Source: Planctomycetaceae bacterium UBA4655 (GTDB taxonomy: Bacteria > Planctomycetota > Planctomycetia > Pirellulales > UBA1268). Taken from it: DNA of 11,777 nucleotides. The stretch spans positions 1 to 11,777 of the forward strand of contig DHLZ01000182.1 in the NCBI GenBank assembly GCA_002405515.1, in the 5' to 3' direction. How positions within the stretch are numbered: position 1 is the first letter of the stretch; each line of letters begins with the position of its first letter. The notes below the pieces were generated by a model. The model was not told the DNA's origin, searched no databases, and worked only from the letters and a program-made list of their open reading frames with translations. Positions 1-6,420 of the stretch are shown piece by piece. A program made the position numbers and the translations under genes.

Positions 1-77
1 TGCAGGGAAACTTGCGCCTCGGGCTTCCGGAAATTTCAACGCAACGCCTGCAGGGAAACTTGCGGCTCGGGCTTCCG
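1..77. repeat. 48-bp tandem repeat (minisatellite), two copies visible, cut by the left edge
   Basis: Positions 1-29 and 49-77 are the same 29-base sequence with one difference (C17 versus G65). They are separated by 19 bases (30-48), giving a 48-bp period. The array probably continues to the left, because copy 1 begins exactly at the edge. The period is a multiple of three, and the plus-strand frame starting at position 2 is open through it, giving a 16-residue period reading AGKLAPRASGNFNATP. That could be coincidence or a coding repeat. The unit contains acttgcggctcgggcttccg, which also occurs inverted at the right edge. I read this as an intergenic repeat family. Copy number outside the window is unknown. 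Confidence 0.8.
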
Positions 78-139
78 TGGGACCGTGGTGCCGCTCAGTC
101 AGCCGAAAACCACTGTCAACAACATCGTGCTCGGGGTAG
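2..139 (+). pseudogene. Possible 3' end of an unrecognised gene or gene relic, running in from the left edge
   Basis: The frame from position 2 is open into the window and ends with the double stop TAG TAA at 137-142. Its last residues, VSRKPLSTTSCSG (98-136), align with VARRIMSTTSCSR read from the right-edge arm on the minus strand (11739 down to 11701), which also ends TAG TAA. Over these codons all six third-position differences are synonymous, which is what a conserved coding end would show. Against a real gene: the upstream part is a low-complexity 16-residue repeat, and the right-edge copy has a TGA and a frame change a few codons upstream. I recognise no protein family. It may be a decayed gene end or a repeat that merely happens to be open. 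Confidence 0.25.
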
Positions 140-143
140 TAAC
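58..143 (+). repeat. Left arm of an inverted repeat pair (partner at 11694-11777)
   Basis: Bases 58-79 are identical to the reverse complement of 11756-11777 (22 of 22). Bases 114-143 match the reverse complement of 11694-11723 at 25 of 30 positions. The part between is more diverged but nearly the same length, so the whole arm is 86 bases against 84. The two arms are therefore homologous along their length and are two members of one dispersed family about 11.6 kb apart. Nothing between them resembles a transposase, so there is no reason to call them terminal repeats of a mobile element. Confidence 0.8.
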
Positions 144-405
144 GCCCCGCCGACCATCGGGCAACGCAACTCAGCCTGCCTGAGTCGCCTGTTTTCGGGT
201 GCGCAAATCTCGTGCCGAACAGGATTGCCTTCCGGGCCTCCGCTCTCTCGAGGCTGCCTGCGCTCCGCCGTCCCTGGCTGCGCTGGTCAGCCACGCCGGC
301 TCCTGGGGCATGGGCAACCCCTCCCTGACCGTTGTTGCCCAGGAGTGGTTCGTGCGCGAGGCTCGAGTGTGAGCCGTATCAGGCCGCACGGGCGGCGGGT
401 CCGAG
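144..405. other. Non-coding stretch downstream of the propeller/HEAT gene
   Basis: No convincing gene is visible. The open frames crossing it on both strands have no ribosome binding site and no recognisable protein sequence. A small hairpin, ACTCAG/CTGAGT with a 5-base loop, lies at 169-185. A larger hairpin at 300-345 is listed separately. No T-rich tract follows either hairpin on the minus strand, so neither is a classical terminator. Confidence 0.6.
300..345 (-). repeat. Stem-loop about 60 bases downstream of the propeller/HEAT gene
   Basis: GGGCAAC (312-318) pairs perfectly with GTTGCCC (334-340) around a 15-base loop. CTCCT (300-304) pairs with AGGAG (341-345) outside it, leaving a 7-base bulge. 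As an alternative, CTCCTGGG (300-307) pairs with CCCAGGAG (338-345), so the two foldings compete for 338-340. It would lie in the 3' untranslated part of the minus-strand transcript ending at 406. It could stabilise that transcript or help end it, but there is no U-tract, so the role is open. Confidence 0.45.
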
Positions 406-3147
406 TCACTCCGGCTTTCGGCGGCCGCTGGAGTCTTCACCCATGGCCTTGAGAAACCGCATCGCCCGTTGCTTGACCGCCTCGTCGCGATGATCGACCA
501 GCGGCCGGATCCGTTCGACGTAGGGCCGGGGATCCTTGTCGTCGAGGGCCATCATCAGCCCGCGCAGCCGATCCCGGATCTTGTCCTGCCACGACGTCTC
601 CAATTCCGCCTCCGCGGCCTGCCGCGCCTCGGGGGCGATCGTCTGGTCGTTGATCAAGTTGAACAGTTGGAGGTGGGCGTACTTGAGGCTGTCCCGATAC
701 CGGTCGCTGAGAAACGGCCTCAAGTCCTCCAGCTTGCCGATGAACTCCCGGCCGCTGATGAAGTCCTCGTAGGCCTGTCGTTGCCGCTTCCCAGCGGTGG
801 GCTCCGCGCTCCAGCTGCGGAGAATGTGAAGACGGTCGTGGTAGTTGCCGGAAACCGGACCGCGGGAGATGGCGTCGTAGATCCGCATCCGGTCCTGCTC
901 GGGCCGTGAGGCGTCCAGGGCCGCCTCGATCACGAGATTGAGTTCGGACCGGGCGAGCGACGGCTTGTCCAAAAGCACCAGCACCTCGTCGTAGTCGATG
1001 TCGAGCGCGAGATCACGGGGGGCCACCCGGTGCATCTTCATCTGCCGGAAGAGCGGCTCGTATTCAGCCGGATCGACCTTCCGGAACGACATCTGCAGGG
1101 CCGCCCTGACCGCCGGAGTCGCCTCCCAGGCCACGGGGGCGTAGTAGGGGCCGGTGAAATTCGGGCGATTCTGCCACCAGGTGCTCCCGTCCCACGGAGC
1201 CTCGCGATGATAGAGGCGAAACAGGGCCAGCGTGATCAGGCGGGCGAGCTGGGGGTCGCTCGTGCCGCGGACTTTCTCCGTCAGGCCCGCCACGACCCGG
1301 GCGTCGTGGATCTCCTGCAGGCCGCGGAGCGCGGGTTCACGCAGGGTCTCGTCGGCGACCGCGGCCAGCAGCACGTCGATCGCCCTCAGGCTCACCACCG
1401 CCTTCAGGGCGGTGTGCCCGACGACATCGTGCGGAGCGGACCAGCCATCGGCGGCGGATGCCGCGGCATCGACGCCGTCGGCTGCCGTCAGTTTCTGGTC
1501 CTTGGCCAGGGGCAGGATCGCGGCGGCGGCGGCCGGATCGCGGGAGCGGGCCAGGCCGACGATGGCCCGCATCCGCACCCGCGGGTTGTCGTCGCGCAGG
1601 GCCCGACGGAACAGTTCTTTGCCGACATCGTCGATCTCGGTTTCGACATCACCCAGGGCGCGGACGACGAACTCCCGCAGGGCGGCATCCTGGTAGAGCC
1701 CTGCGAGCGCGGCGTGCGATTTGGCTCCATCGACCTGCTTGAGCGTCATGACAGCCGCGACGCGGGCAGCAAGGGAACTCTTCGCGTCGGCGGCGCGGGC
1801 GAGCAGGCCGCCGCTGAGCGCCGGCTTGCCGCCGCGGGTGACGATTTCACGCATGGCGTTGAGCCGCGTCACCTGGCTGTCGCTGGCGAGGTGGTCGAGA
1901 AGCTCCGCGTCGCCGGCCTTGTTGATGTCGGGATAGACCGCCGCGGCGGCCCGGTCGGCCGGCTCGATCCGATCGACATGCCCGAAAGGCTCGTTCGCGA
2001 AGCCGAACCCACCGCCCTGCCGGGAGGCGGCATAGATCCGCGAGCAACCATCGACATCGATGCCGATGTTGTGCGGAGAGTCCATGAACCGCTCCTGCCG
2101 GACCTGCCAGGTCGCTTCGTGGGGCTTCCGGCGGTGCAGCCACAGCCCCGTGTTGAAGTCGCCCGAGTACAACGCGTCACCCAGATCCTGGGGGAAGCCC
2201 GGTTCGTGCAGGTAGCACATGCCGGCCCCCGCACCGGCGCCGCAATCGACGAGCGGCGGCAGCGGTTCGTGGCCGAAATGCTTGAACAGCCCCGGGTAGC
2301 CGCAATCCGCCAGTTCGGTCAGGTGGAACAGCCGGGTGCCCCAGCCGCCGCCGTCGTTGGAGTTGTCGCGGGCGAACAGATTGAGAAACGGGTCGATCGC
2401 GATGGCATAGATGTTCCGCGTGCCCGCGAGCAGCAGCCCCAGCCGACTTCCATCGGGGCGGACCCGCAGCACGCCGCCGCCGTGCAGCGTGACCTTGCTG
2501 CCGTCGGTGCCGGTGGCCTCGAAGCAGCCCTGGTCGCCCACCGCCAGGTAGAGCCACCCGTCGATCCCCATGCGGACGCCGTTCGGGCCGTGGACGACCG
2601 GGCTCGCCGACAGCCGCGGCCCGAGATTGGTGACGAGCGTCGTCTGCTTGTCGGCAACGCCATCCCCGTCGAGGTCCCGATAGGCGACCAGGGAGGGGGA
2701 CTGCATGAGGTAGAGCGTGTCGTCCACGTAGCAGCTGCCCCGCGGAGCGTCGATGCGGTCGACGAATGTCGTGAACCTGTCGGCCCGGCCGTCGCCGTCG
2801 GTGTCTTCGCACCGCACGACCCGCCCCGCCCCGCGCTTCTCGTTCGTCACGCCATTGACGTCGCAACTCACGAACACGACGCCCTGCGGCGACACGGCGA
2901 TGCCGGTGGGCGCGGTGATGTGCTGCTTGGTGACGAACTGGCTTTGCTTCAGCCCCTGCTCGTTGCCGTCGGCGTGCGCCGATTCCGCCACCACCACCGG
3001 CAGCACGACAGCCAGGAGGGCCCAGGCCGGAGCCGGCCTGCGGCAACCCTTGTCCGCCGGGTGGGCCGGACGCGACGCCGGCCGTTTCCCATTTCGAGGA
3101 TTGCCACACCGCGCATCGGCGGACCTAAGCAACAGGCTGCGAGACAT
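406..3147 (-). CDS. Secreted dehydrogenase-like protein: β-propeller plus HEAT repeats (planctomycete-type membrane-bound dehydrogenase family)
   Basis: A protein of 913 residues. The start at 3147 is preferred over an upstream ATG at 3342 because GGAG sits six bases before it (3154-3157) and the extra N-terminus would be low-complexity. A long basic N-region and a hydrophobic core (about residues 41-54) ending AESAHA form a signal peptide. Residues ~70-400 resemble the sorbosone/glucose dehydrogenase-type β-propeller of the planctomycete 'putative membrane-bound dehydrogenase' family, with stretches such as HGPNGVRMGIDGWLYLAVGD. Two Asp-rich loops, DTDGDG (115-120) and DLDGDG (158-163), look like calcium sites. 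From ~410 to ~700 the sequence is helical and HEAT-like (NPRVRMRAIVGLARSRDP), followed by a helical C-terminus. Many relatives end in a cytochrome c domain; no CxxCH occurs here. By family, a periplasmic oxidation of sugars or alcohols is plausible, but the substrate cannot be read from sequence. It lies 191 bp downstream of the unknown secreted protein, on the same strand. Confidence 0.85.
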   Translation of the reverse strand: MSRSLLLRSADARCGNPRNGKRPASRPAHPADKGCRRPAPAWALLAVVLPVVVAESAHADGNEQGLKQSQFVTKQHITAPTGIAVSPQGVVFVSCDVNGVTNEKRGAGRVVRCEDTDGDGRADRFTTFVDRIDAPRGSCYVDDTLYLMQSPSLVAYRDLDGDGVADKQTTLVTNLGPRLSASPVVHGPNGVRMGIDGWLYLAVGDQGCFEATGTDGSKVTLHGGGVLRVRPDGSRLGLLLAGTRNIYAIAIDPFLNLFARDNSNDGGGWGTRLFHLTELADCGYPGLFKHFGHEPLPPLVDCGAGAGAGMCYLHEPGFPQDLGDALYSGDFNTGLWLHRRKPHEATWQVRQERFMDSPHNIGIDVDGCSRIYAASRQGGGFGFANEPFGHVDRIEPADRAAAAVYPDINKAGDAELLDHLASDSQVTRLNAMREIVTRGGKPALSGGLLARAADAKSSLAARVAAVMTLKQVDGAKSHAALAGLYQDAALREFVVRALGDVETEIDDVGKELFRRALRDDNPRVRMRAIVGLARSRDPAAAAAILPLAKDQKLTAADGVDAAASAADGWSAPHDVVGHTALKAVVSLRAIDVLLAAVADETLREPALRGLQEIHDARVVAGLTEKVRGTSDPQLARLITLALFRLYHREAPWDGSTWWQNRPNFTGPYYAPVAWEATPAVRAALQMSFRKVDPAEYEPLFRQMKMHRVAPRDLALDIDYDEVLVLLDKPSLARSELNLVIEAALDASRPEQDRMRIYDAISRGPVSGNYHDRLHILRSWSAEPTAGKRQRQAYEDFISGREFIGKLEDLRPFLSDRYRDSLKYAHLQLFNLINDQTIAPEARQAAEAELETSWQDKIRDRLRGLMMALDDKDPRPYVERIRPLVDHRDEAVKQRAMRFLKAMGEDSSGRRKPE

Positions 3148-3156
3148 GGATCGCTC

Positions 3157-3170
3157 CGAAAACGTTCTCG
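3157..3170 (-). promoter_or_regulatory. Near-palindrome just upstream of the propeller/HEAT gene (candidate operator or 5' UTR element)
   Basis: The 14 bases CGAAAACGTTCTCG are palindromic at six of seven base pairs, centred on AACGTT. They end one base outside the GGAG of the Shine-Dalgarno sequence and nine bases before the ATG at 3147. A repressor bound here would block translation or early transcription. No matching second site was seen in the window and no promoter boxes could be assigned, so this is only a candidate. Confidence 0.2.
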
Positions 3171-3286
3171 GGAAATGCTCTTTGCAAATGCCGGCGGCGG
3201 CTTGGCCGGCACCATCCGGCACGCCGACGGCACGGTCAGACGTGGATCCGACCGCCGCGCCGAAAAGGTCGAGTTTACCGTAAATC

Positions 3287-3300
3287 CCGCCTCGAGGCGG
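3287..3300 (-). terminator. Perfect 14-bp palindrome downstream of the unknown secreted protein, possible terminator
   Basis: CCGCCTCGAGGCGG is its own reverse complement and can fold as a 5-bp GC stem with a TCGA loop. It begins 39 bases after the stop codon at 3339-3341. On the minus strand it is followed by GATTTACGG, a weak T-containing stretch, so termination is possible but not typical. A second small symmetry (TTTAC-C-GTAAA) lies directly beyond it, in the region upstream of the next gene. Confidence 0.3.
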
Positions 3301-3338
3301 CGCAGGGGGGACGCGAGGGCGGGGAGGCCGTCGGGCCG

Positions 3339-4511
3339 TCACGGGCGGAGCGAGCCGACGAAGTAGCCCGTCTTGGATTGATCGCCCAAATGAGTCGTGA
3401 AGATGCCCATGAAGTCATGGCCGACCATCGGCCCGTCGAGATCGAAGGTGTATTGTCCGGCCGTGACGCCGCCGTCGAGGACCGTGGCGACGAGTTGGCC
3501 GCGAATCCGCCCCTCCATTACCTGGAGTTCGGCGCGGTCGAACTGCCCGCGATACACGCCCTTGTTGTTGAAGAGCTTGCCCATGGTGGCTTTGCCCATG
3601 TCCATGGTGAAGTCGAAGAACGCGCGATTCTGCCAGTCTTGGCCGCCCAACAGACCATCTTCGAGCTTCATGGCGACCTTGACCGCCGCATGCGGGAGGT
3701 CTGGCCGGGGAAGCACATCGCCCCACAGGTCCCCCGCCACCTTGGCGTCGCCGAAACCGCCGACGTGCGAGCCGCGGATCTGGTCGCCCACGATCTTCGC
3801 CCGGACTTGATAGCTGCCCAAAACGGGGGTGATCTTGGTCCGCGACACCGTGCGGACCACGGTTACAGTGCCCGAAAGCTCGCCATCCACCACCATCAAC
3901 CCCGACGCATCAATCTCGAACGGACGCCGACTGAACGACGTCGCAAACGCGAACGCCGCCCGGCACCTCCCGTCCTTGCGATCGAGGTACACCTTGAGCG
4001 GCTCGCCCCGCGGCAACGCATCGTCCAAGGCGATCACCACCAGGCCATCCTCGGCGTTGGCCGGCACCGGCGCGATCTGGCGAAAGCCGCCCCTGATGAT
4101 CCCCGCCGTATGCATGCCGCGATGCGCGGCCGTGAACGTTCCCGACGCCTTGCCCTCTTTCAGATCGACGTCAATCGTGAAGTCGTGTTCGCCCCGACCG
4201 ACCGCATTGGACGTCACAAAAGTTCTGATCGTGCCGGTGAGCTTGTCATCCTCGAAGCGCAAATCCCCGCCGTCGAAGCGGCCGGTCCATGCCACCGTGC
4301 TCCAGCCGCCGATCAGCCCGCCACTGAACGGACCGACTCGGCCGGACTGGAGAACCCCGTCTGTGAAAATGAGCGAGACGTGTGCCAGCCGCTGCCACTC
4401 CTTTGCATTGCCCATCTGCAACGCGTTCGCCAGCCGCAGATCCACGCACATCGTCTCGGCGACGACCGGCCCCGCCGCCAGTGCCACACACAACGCAACG
4501 ATTCGCATCAT
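3339..4511 (-). CDS. Secreted β-rich protein of unknown function with internal repeats
   Basis: A protein of 390 residues, not assigned to any family I recognise. The start at 4511 follows GGAGG (4517-4521) at five bases, and ATG ATG gives a second possible start at 4508. MMRIVALCVALAAGPVVA is a short typical signal peptide with cleavage probably before Glu-Thr, so the product is exported. The mature part is rich in alternating hydrophobic residues and glycine. A recurring pattern of a short β-strand, acidic or Gly turn, then x-[LIA]-x-G-x is seen around residues 88-95 (DDKLTGTI), 119-126 (EGKASGTF), 209-216 (DGELSGTV), 242-249 (GDQIRGSH) and 333-340 (EGRIRGQL). This suggests a repeated β-hairpin fold, perhaps a barrel or solenoid. 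No catalytic motif is evident. It lies between two other secreted-protein genes on the same strand, 191 and 227 bp apart, so co-transcription is possible but not shown. Confidence 0.8.
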   Translation of the reverse strand: MMRIVALCVALAAGPVVAETMCVDLRLANALQMGNAKEWQRLAHVSLIFTDGVLQSGRVGPFSGGLIGGWSTVAWTGRFDGGDLRFEDDKLTGTIRTFVTSNAVGRGEHDFTIDVDLKEGKASGTFTAAHRGMHTAGIIRGGFRQIAPVPANAEDGLVVIALDDALPRGEPLKVYLDRKDGRCRAAFAFATSFSRRPFEIDASGLMVVDGELSGTVTVVRTVSRTKITPVLGSYQVRAKIVGDQIRGSHVGGFGDAKVAGDLWGDVLPRPDLPHAAVKVAMKLEDGLLGGQDWQNRAFFDFTMDMGKATMGKLFNNKGVYRGQFDRAELQVMEGRIRGQLVATVLDGGVTAGQYTFDLDGPMVGHDFMGIFTTHLGDQSKTGYFVGSLRP

Positions 4512-4686
4512 GCTGCCCTCCGCAGTTCGTTTGCCGACACGTTGGTCGGAGGAACCGGTGCTGCCGGTGATGTCCGGCTGAAAACTGCACCCCTCGCAAC
4601 CGGTCGAAACTATCCGGGGCATCCGCCCGCCTCAAGTTTGGATGGTTCCGGCCCGCTCGGATGGCCTTGCGGCCGCGAGGGCGGGA

Positions 4687-4702
4687 CCGATCCCACGATC
4701 GG
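4687..4702 (-). repeat. Perfect 6-bp stem-loop downstream of the sulfatase
   Basis: CCGATC (4687-4692) and GATCGG (4697-4702) form a perfect stem around a 4-base loop. It begins about 37 bases after the sulfatase stop codon (4739-4741) on the minus strand. A GC-rich symmetric run, GCCGCCGGCGGC, lies between the stop and this hairpin. Neither is followed by T residues on the minus strand, so this could be a U-less terminator or chance in GC-rich sequence. Confidence 0.25.
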
Positions 4703-4738
4703 CCATCGAAGGCCCGAGCGCCGCCGGCGGCGGGGACG

Positions 4739-6043
4739 TCATTGACGACCGGGCTGCCCGGCGGAGGCGGCACCAGGCGGGACGGTCGGCTGCCACCAGC
4801 CGTCGATCCGCCCCGCCAGAGCCTGTACCCGGGCCGGCTGTTCGGCCGCCAGGTTCCGCTCCTCGAGCGGATCGGCGGCGAGGTCGAACAGTTCCCGGCG
4901 GCCGACCGGGTCCTGGGCCTTGCGTTCCGCGGCCGGTTCGGGCCGCGACCCAGGCTGCCACGAGTCAATCAGCTTCCATGTTCCGTGGATGCACGTCCGC
5001 GAGAGCAGGCTGAGAGCGGGGTCGTCGGGCGACACCATGTCGTGCGTGTAGTTCGCGAGGAACAGCGTGTCGCGGGCGGCGACGGCCCGCTCATCGAGCA
5101 GGTCGACTCCCGGCAGGCCCGCCGGCGCCGGCACGCCGGCCGCCGCCAGGATCGTGGGCATGATGTCGATATTTCCAGCGAGGCGGTCGCGGTCGATCCG
5201 CGGCGCGAGTTTCTTCGGCCACCGCAGCAGGATCGGCGTGCGGACGCCGTTCTCGTAGGGAGTCATCTTGCCGCGGTCGTTCCAGCCGTTGTCGTTGAGG
5301 TAGACGACGAGCGTGTCTTCGTCGATGCCCCGCGACTTCAGGTTCGCCATCAGGTCGCCGACCGTCTCGTCGAGCCACTCGATCATGGCGTAATACTTCG
5401 CCCGGCTCCCGGGCTCGATCGCTGCGTAGGTGTCGAGGAGCCGAGCGGGCGGGTTGTGGGGCGTGTGCGGCAGGAACGGCGCGTACCAGATGAAGAACGG
5501 CTTCGCTTCCCGGCCGGCTGCGTCGATGGCGTCGTAGATCGGCTGCATCGTCTGGCGGCCGATGTCCAGCGCCTGGCCCCCGTGGCGATCGGTCTTCCCC
5601 ATGTCGCGGGTGAAGCCGGCAGCGGCGGGCTCCCGCATCCAGTACTTCCCCGTGTGCATGGTCAGATAGCCGGCGTCCGCCAGGAGCTTCGGCAGCAGCG
5701 GATGCCTGAAGAACCTATCCAGCCAGGCCTCCCGCGATTGCCCTTTCGCCGGATCGTTGCCCGTGATGCCGTGCTGGTGCGGGTGGAGGCCGGTCAGGAG
5801 CGTGGCGAGTGACGGACTGCATAGAGCGGTCGTCACGTAGCCGCGGGTGTAGGTGCGCCCCGTGGCGGCCAGCTTGTCGATGTGCGGCGTGCGGACAGCC
5901 GCGTTGCCCATGAAGCCGTAGTCGGTCCAGGCATGGTCGTCGCCGATGATCAGCACGATGTTCGGTCGGGCCTCGGCCCCGGCACCATGGCCACCGGATA
6001 GCAGGGCGGCGAGGGCCGCCACCCATGCGATGCATCTCACCAT
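4739..6043 (-). CDS. Secreted type I sulfatase (alkaline phosphatase superfamily) with an atypical active-site signature
   Basis: A protein of 434 residues that would cleave sulfate esters, probably on polysaccharides, in the periplasm. The start at 6043 follows GAGAGG (6050-6055) at six bases, and MVRCIAWVAALAALLSGGHGAGA is a signal peptide. The family core is clear: RPNIVLIIGDDHAWTDYG carries metal ligands Asp35 and Asp36, TPHIDKLAATG follows, the active-site loop LCSPSLATLLTG has Cys75, and further motifs are HTGKY (Lys133), PFLPHTPHNPP (His193), LNDNGW (Asp251, Asn252) and GKMTPYENGVRTP (Lys259). The C-terminal ELFDLAADPLEERNLAAE is typical. The signature Cys-x-Pro-x-Arg, needed in studied enzymes for Cys-to-formylglycine maturation and for holding that residue, reads C-S-P-S-Leu here: codon CTC at 5807-5809, one base from Arg CGC. 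All other catalytic residues are kept, so it is either an active variant or a divergent member. The substrate is unknown, and no maturation enzyme is in the window. Confidence 0.92.
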   Translation of the reverse strand: MVRCIAWVAALAALLSGGHGAGAEARPNIVLIIGDDHAWTDYGFMGNAAVRTPHIDKLAATGRTYTRGYVTTALCSPSLATLLTGLHPHQHGITGNDPAKGQSREAWLDRFFRHPLLPKLLADAGYLTMHTGKYWMREPAAAGFTRDMGKTDRHGGQALDIGRQTMQPIYDAIDAAGREAKPFFIWYAPFLPHTPHNPPARLLDTYAAIEPGSRAKYYAMIEWLDETVGDLMANLKSRGIDEDTLVVYLNDNGWNDRGKMTPYENGVRTPILLRWPKKLAPRIDRDRLAGNIDIMPTILAAAGVPAPAGLPGVDLLDERAVAARDTLFLANYTHDMVSPDDPALSLLSRTCIHGTWKLIDSWQPGSRPEPAAERKAQDPVGRRELFDLAADPLEERNLAAEQPARVQALAGRIDGWWQPTVPPGAASAGQPGRQ

Positions 6044-6420
6044 CTGCCACCTCTCGATCGACGCCTGGCCCGGACTGCATGTCGCGTCGTAACACCCAAT
6101 TCGACAGCGGCAGCGCCGCACGGGCAAGGCCGGAGCCGTCGGCCCGGGCGGGCAGCGGCGGGGTGGTCGGCTCCGGCCCCGGGAGGCGGGGCCAGTCTGG
6201 GGCCGCGGCCTGGGGCCGGGTATCCCTCAGGCCCGCCGCTGCGGGTCCCGTCGGGACACGGTCGCGGCGGGGCCAAGATCGGCCCCGTTCGGCGGTCTAA
6301 TGCCAATGTCGTCCGCCCGGCCGTCGGAGAGCCGGCGGCCGGTCGTGATCCGTGACAGACCCGTACCCGGCAGGGCCTGGTAGATTTTTCCGTCCGTACA
6401 AACGTCCGAGGGCATATCTG
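6044..6420. other. Divergent intergenic region, very GC-rich
   Basis: It separates the minus-strand sulfatase from the plus-strand giant gene and should hold both promoters, but I could not assign convincing -35/-10 boxes. From about 6110 to 6290 the sequence is almost all G and C with overlapping symmetries. The clearest is GGCCCC (6175-6180) with GGGGCC (6188-6193) around a 7-base loop. The stretch just before the giant gene (about 6380-6420) is less GC-rich and includes TAGATTTTT at 6381-6389, which is where a promoter or untranslated leader for that gene would lie. Confidence 0.5.

Noticed and set aside
1..77. CRISPR array
   Set aside because: There are only two repeats, the intervening sequence is 19 bases, no cas gene is nearby, and the pattern fits a 48-bp tandem repeat.
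12..452. Overlapping open frames on both strands across the left non-coding region
   Set aside because: Neither has a ribosome binding site or a protein-like composition. One crosses the tandem repeat in a frame where the two repeat arms differ at second codon positions, and it overlaps the end of the propeller/HEAT gene.
3148..3342. A longer N-terminus of the propeller/HEAT protein starting at 3342
   Set aside because: The added 65 residues are low-complexity, would bury the signal peptide and would overlap the end of the upstream gene. The ATG at 3147 has a well-placed GGAG.
1030..3366. A plus-strand open frame of nearly 780 codons opposite the propeller/HEAT gene
   Set aside because: Its sequence is low-complexity and Arg-rich with no family resemblance, while the minus strand encodes a clear family member.
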